Shown here one piece after another: positions 25,736 to 37,829 of a stretch of DNA of 64,000 nt. The position numbers and the translations under genes were made by a program. Within the stretch, counting starts at the first letter, position 1, and each line of letters opens with the position of its first letter. Location: the NCBI GenBank assembly GCA_012861695.1, contig JAAOOA010000028.1, positions 8,720,470 through 8,784,469 on the forward strand, in the 5' to 3' direction. The stretch comes from Trematomus loennbergii (lineage: Eukaryota > Chordata > Actinopteri > Perciformes > Nototheniidae). The notes beneath the pieces are model-generated. The model had not been told where the DNA came from, searched no databases, and saw nothing but the letters and a program-made list of their open reading frames with translations.

Positions 25736-28482
25736 TAGTCTTTTTATTTAATATTTATACAGGTGCAAAAATAAGGGCAAACTTGCCTCTGCATTTATTG
25801 CTAAATATTTCCTTGTTTTAGGTGTTTTTGTGTTATAATGTTTGATATTTTAACCATAAAACTCTGTATAGTATTCATAAGACGTCCTTTTCTTAGGGCT
25901 GATGGTATTCTATATTTTTTATTTGTCAATAAATACCATTAAACTTAAAACCAGCACACAATCTAATAATACATGTACTATAAAGTAGTATATGTTTAGC
26001 TATATCTGCCTGTAGATTATTAATTTGTGCCAAAGACAACAATTATTGCCCAGAAACTATTAAAAACCCCATCAATAAACTGCAAAGACGCCCGAGATGA
26101 CCTGCTCCATCATAACAATAAACCTGGGCAATGTTGTTTATTTTGAGTTCACATAAGAATTCTTAGTGCAGTAAAAGTACAGAGCTTTTTGAGAAAAACT
26201 TTTTAAAGATTGAGGAAAATATGTGTGATTGTGAAAAGGTTGCCTTTTCACCTGGTTCCTGTTCCACAACATTAACAGTGTTATTACTTTTACATAGTCA
26301 CATAGTTCTTCAGTTGATAAAATGTTATATATGGTGTGCTCATCTGTATGTACTGATTGCCAAAAATGAATTATGATGTCAGAAGTAACTTAAATGTCTT
26401 GTATTTATGGTGGGTTCATTACTTTATTACTATTTTGGATGCTTACTAAGTTCAGCTCACCCTATCCTAACATGGTGGTAGGTGTGGCTGAGAAGGTGAA
26501 ATGAAAGGAAGGGTGTTGGCAGATTACTGTGAGGTTGCTGTTTTGATTTGCTTGGGGTATTTTTGCTTCAGAATATTTAAGTTTTATTGATATTCCCGAA
26601 ATTAATTTTTGTCACTTTTTTCGCACAACTCCTGCTTTTCAACCTGCTTCATCCCTTTTCAAGGTTTTGTGGTGCAAAACCACCTAATTTGGCCACTATA
26701 TGAGTGCCAGACCAGTACAACAGAATCAGCTGTTTAAACATCGAAGGAATGTGCTTGGGGCTCTATGTTAAGTATTAAAGGACAACTGCATTATAGCTTT
26801 TGTCTTTTGGGGATTTGTCGGGAATTATAAATATATAGAATTCCCTAGCCCTATCCTTTAATGTACTGGAATGTAAAAGGAACATCGATTAGCAACCTCA
26901 TATCAGATCCATTTTGCAGTATATAAAGTGGAGAGTTATGCGGCTTAACATTTTACTAGAGAGAGCCTTGCTTCATTTGAATTGCCTAAAAGTGTCAAAG
27001 CCATTGTAAAATTATTTTTGAAATCTTCACTCCAAGCAACCAGGGAGGAGTCAGGAGTGACAGTAAATAAATTGTTACAAAAAAAAAGTGATGTCAAAAC
27101 ACGTCATAACATTCTTGAAATGCACACGATGAAAGTGACATGATGAAACTTGTTGATATGACGCTTGGAATCATGGCAAGATACTTTGCCTTTCAAAAAG
27201 TTAGAGTAGAAGCTGGCTGTTGAAATACTCTCCAAGGGTTTGAGGTTTTCAAAACCAAAATGTTACGTCCCTCCACACCCCAGTCATATCTGTGAAAGCA
27301 AGAATGTTCCATTTGACATGTGGTGAAACAGATTAAAATGACTGATGGCTTTAGCAACACCAAGAAAAACACGAACCTGAGTACTTGACATTTTTTGCCC
27401 TGGACCCAAGGGAAAAACATTTATCATAATGGGCCTTATATGTGAAAAAATGAACTAGAAGTAACACATTTTTTGGGGGAAAATGAGGCGCAATAAAATA
27501 AATATGGAATTGAATTAAATGATCCCAAACTTGCAGAGAAAAAGAAAAAAGATCTTTGCTAAGTAGAACTGAGTTACCGCTCTGATTTATTACAAGCTTA
27601 CACATCAAATACACACAAATAAAAATACGCATTTATGAGTGTTAAACTGTCTGAACAAACAGAAGTCCCTTTAGAATAGTCTTTACTCTTTAATAGGCAA
27701 CCTGAAAAGATACATTGTTAACTTTTCCCAACTCAACGGAAAACTCTTTCCTGCTGTATCTTATATTTTACATTTGCCTACAAGGATACATACCTTAGAG
27801 ACAGTATGCAGCTTGTGCACCATCTAACCAATACCATACGCCCATCTGTTGAAAGCATGACTGGTTAACTGACATAAAAACATATTACAATTGAAATTAA
27901 AACCTCTCATAGCTCAGCTCTAATCTCTGGTTAAAAGATGAAAAATACACGCAGGCCTTTCATGCAGCCAAATCTTTAAATCAACTCTTAGCCATTTTCA
28001 GACTACCTGCATTGTAAATGACCTGGATACTATGAAGGAGACCTGCTTTTCTACTTTCCCTTCTTTGTTTATGTTAAGCATGACTGAATCATTTTTGGTC
28101 AGCTACAAAGAAACCAGTTGTATTTGTTCTAAATATGTAGGTATGCCAATTGTCTACTTGGAAGAGCTTGAAGCTATATTCTCTTGAAACCCCCCCTCAA
28201 TGAAGCATTTTACAACGTTTTGTGGTTTAGGTATAAAAGATGACTGCAAATGTGTAAATGGCTTTATATATACATTAAGATGAGCAATTAAAAAATGTAG
28301 TATTTATATATATTTTTCAAAAACTTAATGATGCCGTTCCTGTTAAAAGCTTAATGACGGGAACATTTCAACAGTAAAATAATGTCCCTTAACTAAGGCA
28401 CTGAGTAATGTCATGTGCAGTTTCCCTGCACTTGTTACAACACACACAAACAGGTCAATACAATGGCTTTTTTTAATACAAT
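25736..28482. other. Intergenic spacer between convergent tubulin and desmoglein genes
   Basis: About 2.7 kb of AT-rich DNA between the two 3' ends. I found no exon, RNA gene or recognisable mobile element in it. Confidence 0.5.
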
Positions 28483-30177
28483 TTTATTACGACAGAAGTG
28501 CAAAACTTAAAAAAAGAAAAGAAGAGACATCCTCATTATCATGACCAATACTGCTTTGATGAAACTATAGCATCTATGGCATTTGCAAATCTATAGCAAG
28601 AACAGCAATATCAAACAGCGTAATTTAACCAAATGTTTTCAGTGCTTGGCAAGCTCATCCACTTTACCTATCTACACACCCAACACCCTGTCCCTTTCAC
28701 ACACAACAGCACACAACAACAAATGAAAACAATCAAAAGCCTGTCTTAGTTAAGTAAGTATGGCACAATATACATTTGTTAAAATAGGTCCATCAGCTAT
28801 TGTACACATTATTTTTGTTAAGATTTGGCACAAAAATATTTTGGGTCTTTACAATTTAGAAAAACCACATGCTCTGTAGAAATAATACAAATAGTGCAAC
28901 GATAAAATAGAGAATGTGTGCAGTATTCTCTTTGGTGTATAGTCTGTGTTGACTTCTGTGTGTTGTCTAATGTTAAAAACAGTCTGCTCTCTTTACATTG
29001 CCATTCATCATTCACACACTTTTCTCCGGTCTACAATAAGCACAGCCTTATCTATCTCCCAAACAGAGGCCACCCATATAGTATTTGTAGATTAGTTAGT
29101 ATAAAAACTTAGCATCAGGCATCAGGCATGGCTAAAGCTAAACTATTACAAAATGTAACTATAGCATCTTTAGAATTACAACACATAATCAAAATACAGA
29201 TCTTAGAGAACGGAATCTAGTGTTCAAAGCATATATAGAAACATGAAAAATTACAGTAGCTACAAAACTTTGTTTTACCTCTGCCTTAGTCCCTCTCTCA
29301 GTAGTTGTACCGCTAAATGCTAACAACTTACGGTTTAATTATAGTCATTTCAACTTTCAGTAAGCGACTAAAGTTTAGGATTCTATTAACTTTCTGTCTT
29401 GTTATACTCAAGAATAAGTGAAACAGTTTAGATTTTAACTGTCCCACAGTACATAGTAATCATAGTATAACTGTACCAATTACTGTACATAACTTTTTGT
29501 CAGATGCTGGGATATTTGGATTTTAATAATAACCTTGTGAGACTTGAGGAGCACAAACCAGGGAATTGACATTTAACTGCAATAGCAGATAGGTCAAACA
29601 CTGCTCCATTTTATATACTTGGCTGTTGCTGCCCTGAAGCTATTTAGTTTTGCACCTGAAATATAAACATTGCGTTTATGGCTGTTCTTTGGTGCCTAAA
29701 TGGTCATTGTTGGGACCAAGTTAAGAGAGTTATCACACTTGCCAAGGTTTTTCCTCTGCCGGTTGAAAGTACAGAAGTGAAGACAGAGCCTCCAAATGTC
29801 AGAGGGTTTGCCAAATTCTATACTTTACACTAATGTTGACAGAGCCTAATTTTAGCAGGTAGCATACAATAAATCGATTCACTTTTTGGCAACAACAAAT
29901 ATTTTAATAGTTTTAGTATGGACAAATGTATTTTATAGCTAACACTGTCATGTAGTCAAGTTAGCTATACTGAGCAGCAGTGTTATCACTAGATGAGGAC
30001 ATACAGTATTGCACTTTTGGTCAAGTAGAGTAAACTATTATTTTACCAGATTTACCACAATTTGTCCATCTGTATGTACATATACCCCGGTATAGTTCAG
30101 TTTACTAAAATGTACTGGAGTATATTTAAAAAGAAGCATGAAATTAGTGGATATGCTCAAATAAAATATTGGCTGCT
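28483..30177 (-). other. Putative desmoglein 3' UTR
   Basis: The stretch follows the desmoglein stop codon on the minus strand and is AT-rich and non-coding. A minus-strand AATAAA at 28488-28483 is a candidate poly(A) signal, which would give a 3' UTR of about 1.7 kb. An earlier site cannot be excluded. Confidence 0.35.
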
Positions 30178-31197
30178 TTAAGCTCTTGTATTCGATTCAA
30201 TATTTCTCTCAGTGACTGAGATCTTCTTACGTTGCACAACCACTTTCTGGCTTCCCTTTGTTTTGGGTGTGGCTTTCAGTGCAGTCTCCTCATTTGACCC
30301 TGTAGAGCCGTGAGAATTTGAAGAAAATCTCTGAGTTTGAAACTGCAAACCTTTCCCTCTGACCTCCAAACCCTGCCCTGCAGACCCATGTCCTGTCTGA
30401 ATAAAGCCCTGGGCTATGTGTGCTCCTTGCTTTCCACCTGAGGACGCATTCTCCACCACCAACATTTGTCTGGACCTGGAGAGAGTTCCTTGTGAAATGC
30501 CTTGTACTACTTGCCCTGCCATTCCACCCATTCCTACTTGTCTATCCACAAGGACCATACCCTGAGAACCTTGTAGACCACCAACTTGCATCAGCCCCTG
30601 ACCTAACCCAACTTGTCCTACTTGACCCACTGCCCTGTGGGTTCCCCCTGTCACAAGCAGCATTTGGGGATTGGACTCAACTACATACATGGGCGTGGCG
30701 GCATAGTACATAGTGGGCTGCTGTATGAGCATCGTCTGACTGGGAATCAATATCTTGTCTTGGACATGTACAGTGGGAACAGATGCTGAACCCTGGGCTA
30801 TCTCAGTGACTCGCTCCTCCTGCACAAAAGTGGAGGATTCAGATGCTAAATTAGAGGTGTTGAGAGTGCTGATGTTGACGTGGTCCCTGTCCCTGATTGT
30901 TTCTGAGTGAGTGCTTACATGTGTGTGGGTGGAGGGGGAGGGCCAAACAGGAGAAACTGGTCTGGGTGGAGAGACAGAAACCCCTGCATCCACTGACTTG
31001 CTCACAAAGGATGACCCATGACAAACCTCAGCCAGGGTTTTAAATTTAGGCCCAAGGTCATTGAGGAACGCAAGGTCATCATCATTCTCAAGAAGGCTGC
31101 AGCAACCTACAGAACCCGCCAGGGACCCCTGACCCTCATAGTTATAGACCAGCAGAGCGTCCTTCTCCTGGGATTGTTGAGCAGCATGGTTGTATTT
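30178..31197 (-). CDS. dsg2: Desmoglein exon 14: catenin-binding segment and desmoglein-specific tail
   Basis: Single long last exon of 339 residues plus stop, acceptor ATTTGCAG. It starts with [20 protein letters not shown] and [14 protein letters not shown], then [12 protein letters not shown], the plakoglobin-binding core. Beyond this come [20 protein letters not shown], resembling desmoglein repeat-unit sequence, and a Gly/Gln-rich stretch ending in a basic region. Confidence 0.92.
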   Translation of the reverse strand, partial: KYNHAAQQSQEKDALLVYNYEGQGSLAGSVGCCSLLENDDDLAFLNDLGPKFKTLAEVCHGSSFVSKSVDAGVSVSPPRPVSPVWPSPSTHTHVSTHSETIRDRDHVNISTLNTSNLASESSTFVQEERVTEIAQGSASVPTVHVQDKILIPSQTMLIQQPTMYYAATPMYVVESNPQMLLVTGGTHRAVGQVGQVGLGQGLMQVGGLQGSQGMVLVDRQVGMGGMAGQVVQGISQGTLSRSRQMLVVENASSGGKQGAHIAQGFIQTGHGSAGQGLEVRGKGLQFQTQRFSSNSHGSTGSNEETALKATPKTKGSQKVVVQRKKISVTERNIESNTRA

Positions 31198-34100
31198 CTG
31201 CAAATAAGAAGATAAGCATATAATAAGTTTTCGTTATAACAACAAAAATCAAATTTAAAGTTGTATATTTTAAATGGTATTTTCTATGTTTTGGGCTGGG
31301 GTTTTATGTACTCACACTTGAATAATACTCCCCCAGGTATTGGTTAGACAGAGCCATCCCATCAAAGGCACCAGCCCCAGCCCAAGCCCAGACCCAGCCC
31401 CAGCCCCAGCCCCAGCCCCGTAACGAGAGAAACTATGTTCTTGTCCTGTCATCATCGCACCATCAACGTAGTCCATTCCGCTATTATAACGGTTGTACAT
31501 GTTCTTCTGCATGTTCTCGGATGTCAAGGTGTGACCAGCGCCTAAACCTCCTCCACCAGTCACCCCAGATATGTACATGTTATCCCCAAAGTTGTTGATG
31601 TCCTTGATATTCACATGGCTTCCACCATGATCCAATGGGGCAAGCAGAAGCGGAACTTCCTGCAAGAAATAATTGAGATCTTGTTAGAGATGCAATATTT
31701 AGGCAAATTTGGTTGACACATTTTGTTAAACTAAATATATCTAAACATTGTTTAAGTATTGTATTGAATCAAAGCACCTTGTCTTCTCCTTGTCCCTCAG
31801 TGTGATATGAGATGAGCTGTTGTTTTGTATCATATGGTATAGCCTTGAAATCTCCAATAGCTGCTGCACCTCCGCACAGGCAGAACAGCAGCAACAGGGG
31901 CAGCACTGAAAAATAAACGTTTTACACCATGTCAACAGAAATTCCTATAAGGTAAAGTAGTAAGTTCAAATAAGGTCCAACCAATTATCATTTATTTACT
32001 TTTTAACAGAGGGCTTTAACTCATGTATAGACATAACAAATAATTGTGAAATGCATGGTAGATTATTGATCTGCCACGCTATCTAGTTAGGTATGGCAAA
32101 CTTGTAGAGTAAAGTTAATGATTGTTATCAAAATAACCAGCCAGAAAAAGAAAGTAAACAAGAAATACTCACACAACAGAAGCAGCAGGCCTAGGAGCAT
32201 AAGCAGGATACCGGGAGCTCCAAAATCGGCTGTCTTTGGAGTACGCTCCCTACAGGTTTTGGTTTGGTCTTCGCAACTGCACACATCTACATCCACAATC
32301 TCCACATCAGCACAGGACTTTCCCTGCTGGTCTTTGACCTCCACTGCCACTTTGTAAGAGCCAGGCCACAAGTTGGCATGGTCTCGCAGAATGGATGTCG
32401 TTGCTGAAGAAAAAGGAAACTCACATTTTAAAATGTACTGCATGAGTGTGTTTGCTTGTGTCTACAGTAATGGATTCATTTCTTTGTAAAGAAAGATGGA
32501 CCATTTTTTAACAACTGACATTAACTTGTCATGGCTGTAAAAAACAATGCCCCAAAACTAGAAAAAAAAATGCTTGCCAATTGTCTGTTTAGTAGAGGAA
32601 ATGAACAAATCAAAGAACTATACAGCATTGAAATGATCATATGCTGGAAAGTCTATAGAATTCTAACATTTTGGAGCCGAAAACTATAGCTGAATATGGA
32701 ATATGGTGTAAACATGTCCCTTTTATGTAATTATTAAAGAACACTAAAGCCAAATACCTATTTTACATATTTACTTTAGAAGTCGTAATCGTAATCTTAC
32801 CATTAAGACTCTCCACAGTCCATTTCCCCTCGCTGCTCCCCCCAATCACAGTGAACTCAAATGGGGCAGAATTGGGGAATTCGTCTTGGTCTACGGCTGT
32901 GACGTAGATCACTTTATGCTCGAGGCACATTGTTTGCGTTGTAGCAATCAGTGTTGGACAATGATCATTAAAGTCCTCCACCTGAATTGCTATGGTCCCC
33001 GTGGCTGTTTTTGAGGGATTATCTGAAATCCAATGGAAAGAGAGATTAATATTACATTTGCAACATACCACTGGAGAATAGTGTTACATTTTGAAGAACT
33101 AACCATCGGTGATGCATATAATTTTGGCATAATATGTCCCATTGATCAAGAAAGTGGACTCTCGGTCAGGCAGTTTATTCAGCCGGATATCTGCTGTCTT
33201 TTCATCAATAATCAACCAGTTGTCATCATCTTTGATTTTAGCATACCTATACGAAAAACCATATATGTGAGGACAGAAAAACAAGCTATTCATGTAAAAC
33301 CCATACATTTAGAGATATCTTTACATCTGTTCGTCTTTCACTTTGTGGCCATACCTCACGTTGGTGGCTGTCTGTAGGGTATCACTGTCAATAGCAGCAT
33401 AGTTTCCGATGATTTTGTTGATGGAGACGGAAGTTTGGTCCTCAGAGAGAGTCACCACTTTGACACTTGGTTGAAATCGGGGACCTTCCTTCTCATTGAC
33501 CACATTGATTTTAACGGGGTAGGCTTTTGAGACTACAGACCCAGATCCAGACCCAGATCCAGATCCAGATCCAGACCCAGATCCAGATCCAGACCCAGCC
33601 CCTGTCGCAGAACCCCCAGCCCCTGTCGCAGAACCACTGCCAAAACTGTACGCTGCTTTGTTGGAAACAGCTACTTCCAAGTTAAGCGACTTAATCTCCT
33701 CATAGTCCAAAGCCTGCAGATTTGAGGATATTACACAGTTTGTTGGTGAGATTATCTTGTATAGTTAAGTACAGTATACTCCTACTAGGTCAAATGAAAC
33801 TGTTTACAAATTACTCTCTTACCTTATTGATCATGATAATTCCTTCATTGGTCTTGGAATCAGTAGTGATACTGAAATAGCCGGCCTCATTCCTGAAATG
33901 ATTGTGTACATAGCTTCCCAGTTTGCAGTGTTAATTAGATCCATGTCAAGGGCTTTCACCCTCATCACTTCCATATTGACCTTGTTCTCCTGCACACTCC
34001 CTTCATACTGCAAATAAAATACATGCAAACTGTTGCTTTAGAACATTATTAGGAAAAGACAATAAAATGTATTAATGTATTGATAAATTATTCACACCTA

Positions 34101-37100
34101 CCGATTCTTTTCAAGGGTTGGAATATTGTCATTTATGTCCAGAATTTTGACCGAAATTTGTTCACTTCCAATGTTTCCTCCAGCTTGTCCATTCATGTCT
34201 GTAGCCTGTATAGTCAATGTATATGTATCTTGTCTCTAAAGAAAATGCACCAAGTCACATATTATAGTTTCCATTAAAACTTGTTGAATTATGTTTATGG
34301 TGAAAGATATAAACGGTTCATCTCCTACTACTGCTTTACAACTTGAAAGCTCTTCCATAGAAAACAATTGTTTGTACTAGACAACTAAAGAAGAATTTCA
34401 AGTCAGTAAAAAGCCTCACCTCCCTATCCAGACTGTTCTGTTGAACCATGACCTCTCCAGTCTGAGAGTTGATGAAGAACATCCCAGCTGAGCTGCTCTG
34501 CTCCACAATACTGTAGAAAATCCTGGAGTGGATTGTGTTCTTCTGATCAGCATCCGTAGCAATTACTTTCATCACAACAGTACCTAGGAATCACCAAAGG
34601 AAATCAATTAAGTATCACATCATTGAGTGCAGGTTAAAGAAAGTTGCCTCTACAAAAATACTGTAGATGACTACCTATTGCGCTCGATTCATTGACATAT
34701 CCAACTTGTTGTACTTTGATGATCGGTGGGCAGTCATTTTCATCCAAAACAGTAATGTTAAGGTCAATATCCTTTTCAGCTAAGGTCCCGTCAGCGTATT
34801 TCGCCACACCTTTCAACTATAAAAAGGAACATTAGAACTGGTTTACCATTTGCGCAATGTACAACTTGATATGACGGTAAACTCTTTACATTTTACAAAT
34901 AGGATTTTTAAGGGCTTTTACATGAAAAAAGGGGGTTTCCTCTCGGTCCAGAACAGAAAAGATTTTCACAAAGCCAGTGTTACGGTCCACACCAAATACA
35001 CCAACAGGTGGCTGGTCAACTCCAGGCCCTGATAGATAATACATTATCCTTGTGTAGTTCTCCTTATCGGATCGAATCTGAAAAAGAAATACACAAACAC
35101 AAAATGAATCCAACTTAACTTGAAATCTTAGACCTTATGATATGCTGTTGTGAACAATGTTCTAGTTTATTTTTTTAATTAAGATTTTACATATGACCAG
35201 CGAATACAAAGAGATCTAAGAATTAATTAATGAAACTAGACAGTCTTTAGACGACAGGTGAGTGTTTGTCTAAACATCAGACAAAGATGTACTCAATAGC
35301 CGCGTTCACACCGCAGTACTTTTCCCACTTTAGTTGCGATATATTTCCGAAATGTCGCGTTCACACCAAAAAGAGCCGGAACTAAAATTAGTTAATCAGA
35401 ACCCTTTTTACCCCCTGCTAGAGAGCAGGTACTTTCGTGGGAGAACATTTTTCCTATGTCTGATTGGCTGGGCGGAATGCAAACCCGCCATTTTATTATC
35501 CTCGCATTAGCATTATTAGTATTAGCATTAGCCCAGCGCACAAACGCAGAGAGACTAACTTATGGCAACACAAAAGAAAACATGGGAGCGGTGGAGATGA
35601 GGAGGTGTTGGCGTTCTGGCGATTTACTCGGAAGGCTTCAGTAGAAGCTGCTAGGAATCCCAGCAGCTTCTACTGAAGCCAGTCCCCAACCCTGGGGACT
35701 CCAGCCGGGGACTTCGGGTGGCAGTATACGCCGTGAAGTTGTTTGCGGCCTGCCAGTAAACCCAAAGCAGAAGAAGAAGAAGTGACGTCAGTGGCTTAAT
35801 TTGCCTAATCCTTCCCCAGGAACTTATTCCGGTGTGAACACGATCTGTACTTAGTTCATGAGAACTAAAGAGTTCTCATGAACCTTTGTGGGAAAAGTGC
35901 TGCGGTGTGAATGCGCCTATAGTCTCATTAGCCGCTTTCACACCAAGTACTTTGCACTTAGTGCCAGCACTTAGTACCCCATGGAACTAAGTACAGATCG
36001 CGTTCACACCGGAATAAATTCCCTGAGGGATGATTACGCAAATGAAGCCGCTGACGTCGGTTTTTCTTCTTCTGCTTTGGGTTTACTGGCAGGCCGCAAA
36101 CCACTTCACGGCGTATACTGCCACCCGAAGTTCCCGGCCGGTAGTCCCCGGAGTTGATCGCCAGAACGCCGACACCTCCTCATCACTCCACTGCATGTTT
36201 TTTTATTGTGTTGCCATAAGTTATTCTCTCTCCGTTGGTGCGCGGGGCTAATGCTAATGCTAATAATGCTAATGCCAGCAAATACAATGGCGGCTTCACA
36301 AAACTTTTCAGAGTTTTACGGGGCGTGGTTTGCAACTCGCCCAGCCAATCGAAATTGGTACTTTTTTCTCCCCAGGATAGTACCACCTCTCTAGCAGGCA
36401 CTGAAAATGCCTGCTCCCATGTGTCGCCAGAACGCCGACACCTCCTCATCACTCCACCGCCCTCATGTTTTTTTTTGTGTTGCCATAAATTATTCTCTCT
36501 CCGTTGCCACGCCCAGCCAATCGAAATTGGTACTTTTTTCTCCCCAGGATAGTACCACCTCTCTAGCAGGCACTAACAATGGGGGTAAAAGTTCTCGGAA
36601 CTAAGTACTCTTTTTGGTGTGAACGCAAAATTCCAGGCACTATCGGAACTAAACGGGAAAAGTACGGGTAAAAGTACTCCGGTGTGAATGCGCCTATTGT
36701 GTGTCCTATAATGACTCATGACCATGGGAGTACTGTTGTCACACACACTCAGAGATTAAACTAGGCTTAGCGCATACAAAGGTGACATGAAGGTAAAACT
36801 AATGTGGGAAATACCATGACTTACAATAGTTATTGTAAGACATGTAAAGTTGCTGTGACTACATTCAATAGCTGCAGGGCTGTGAAAACATGTTTGAACA
36901 ATCATAAATACCTCATTGGGATATTTAGTTTTAGTATAATTATTTAGAAATGAATAAAAAATAGGTTACACACTCTAGCAATACTCTGCAGGCCGGTGTA
37001 ATCATGGTTCTCCTTCAACTGTCTGGGAGCTATGATCCATTCTCTTTTGTGTCTGCGTAATTCCTGCCCTTTTCCTTCGGCTGACACAGGAACAAGCTGC

Positions 37101-37829
37101 AGGTAAACAAACAGGGAGGAAAACGTGATTAATGTGTACAAAATACATTTAAAAAAAGTCAAAACTGCATATTATTGTTGCTCCTGGCCTTTACACATAT
37201 GGCATTAACTTACAAATAATGTATTATCTTGAGAGGTTAGGCTCATTAGGGTTCTTAAAGAAAACACCAAGATGTATCCTCACAGCAAATTGATTCTTTC
37301 ATTGTCAACAGAAATATGGTCTGTCAATCATCATGTTAACTATACAGTATGTCATCGTCTCTTAGGAAAACTGTGCATAACTTTACACAACATAATAGGG
37401 ACATGGTAATATCCTTTAAAAAAATCAACATCTTATTTGCCTCAAGGGCTCTTGTACGTAAAAAAAATCATCAGGGGTAATCGATGTGCGACAACGTCTT
37501 GATCAATAGCCTACCGTATTTGCCAGACCAAGTTATGGTTAGTTATTGTAGGAAATAAAAAAGAACGGTTCCGTGAACTCCCAGCATTGTTCACCAGTGT
37601 CCATGGAGAAAGCGCATTTTAACAGCAAAGCCGTTGTTTTTACTTTAACTACCTGAACAAATGTATCTAAACGCTTAAGTCCCACCAGAGAACAGCCATA
37701 CCTGTTTTAAACCCGGTACACACCCGATAATGGATATGTGAACAATGTAAAGCGCCTATTAAATTGTTTACTTACAGTCAGGAAGAACACCAGCAGAATA
37801 CAAATGCTGCATTTCAGCAGTGTAGCCAT
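30178..37829 (-). CDS. dsg2: Desmoglein (desmosomal cadherin), 14 exons, three frame breaks
   Basis: Calcium-dependent adhesion receptor of desmosomes. Exons in transcript order: 37829-37776, 37096-36974, 35077-34922, 34816-34675, 34583-34420, 34235-34102, 34007-33823, 33713-33355, 33246-33104, 33022-32801, 32403-32173, 31905-31778, 31659-31316, 31197-30178, about 1,135 residues. It has a signal peptide, a furin-type site RRHKR (residues 32-36) before EW (mature Trp2), cadherin repeats with LDENDCPP and LDINDNIP calcium motifs, a membrane helix near residues 622-650, and the cytoplasmic segment [14 protein letters not shown]...[16 protein letters not shown], which is diagnostic of desmogleins. 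A Gln/Gly/Val-rich desmoglein tail follows. Single-base losses break the frame near 34102, 33890 and 31382. Assignment to desmoglein is firm; the paralog number (2-like) is inferred. Confidence 0.93.
31316..31905 (-). CDS. dsg2: Desmoglein exons 12-13: cytoplasmic anchor region, one frame break
   Basis: Exon 12 (31905-31778) finishes the membrane helix and encodes [20 protein letters not shown]. Exon 13 (31659-31316) encodes [15 protein letters not shown] through a Gly-Ala repeat. Near 31382 one base is missing from a G run (C run on the plus strand); restoring it gives [18 protein letters not shown], the expected segment before the plakoglobin-binding region, ending at a GTGAGT donor. Confidence 0.85.
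32173..33022 (-). CDS. dsg2: Desmoglein exons 10-11: membrane-proximal extracellular domain and transmembrane start
   Basis: Exon 10 (33022-32801) encodes [10 protein letters not shown] and [20 protein letters not shown]. Exon 11 (32403-32173) encodes the Cys-rich [13 protein letters not shown] and then the hydrophobic [16 protein letters not shown]. Exon 11 ends phase 1 and continues into the next exon's [10 protein letters not shown], completing the membrane helix. Confidence 0.88.
33104..35077 (-). CDS. dsg2: Desmoglein exons 3-9: extracellular cadherin repeats
   Basis: Seven exons carry repeats EC1 to EC4, with landmarks [43 protein letters not shown] and LPDRES. Exon lengths 156, 142, 164, 134, 185, 359 and 143 match those of the desmocollin at 41585-47903 closely. 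Two lesions occur: one base appears lost at the exon 6 donor (34101-34103, CG|GTAGG), and one A in GGAATGAGG (about 33890), where GGAAATGAGG restores GNEAGYFSI. Confidence 0.88.
33535..33645 (-). repeat. In-frame Gly-Ser/Gly-Ala minisatellite within the desmoglein ectodomain
   Basis: TCTGGA/TCTGGG hexamers (about 33537-33597) encode roughly ten Gly-Ser dipeptides. They are preceded by two copies of a 21-bp unit encoding SATGAGG or its variant (33598-33645). All of it is in frame within exon 8 and sits between NKAAYSFG and [10 protein letters not shown], in the part of the repeat just before the VVNEKEGP linker. Confidence 0.85.
35299..35917. mobile_element. Full-length 619-bp non-autonomous DNA transposon in desmoglein intron 2
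   Basis: The ends are imperfect inverted repeats of about 30 bp: GCCGCGTTCACACCGCAGTA at the left and its near reverse complement at the right, ending GGTGTGAATGCGCC. TA lies directly outside both ends (35297-35298 and 35918-35919), consistent with a TA target duplication. The interior shares long blocks, in opposite orientation, with the neighbouring copy at 35931. No transposase frame is seen. Confidence 0.75.
35931..36694. mobile_element. Second 764-bp copy of the same MITE family, opposite orientation
   Basis: It starts GCCGCTTTCACACCAAGTAC and ends CCGGTGTGAATGCGCC, with TA on both sides (35929-35930 and 36695-36696). Only 13 bases separate it from the previous copy. A block of about 65 bp with CCAGCCAATCGAAATTGGTA occurs twice (about 36340 and 36511), showing an internal duplication. 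It is the best match in the window to the split copy at 417-822/2296-2432. Confidence 0.75.
36974..37829 (-). CDS. dsg2: Desmoglein exons 1-2: signal peptide and short propeptide
   Basis: Exon 1 (37829-37776) encodes [18 protein letters not shown], a signal peptide, with donor GTAAGT; the context GAAGGCGATGGC is a good start. Exon 2 (37096-36974) encodes [18 protein letters not shown], then [12 protein letters not shown]. Cleavage after RRHKR would expose the Trp needed for strand-swap adhesion. Such a short propeptide is normal for desmogleins. Confidence 0.88.
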
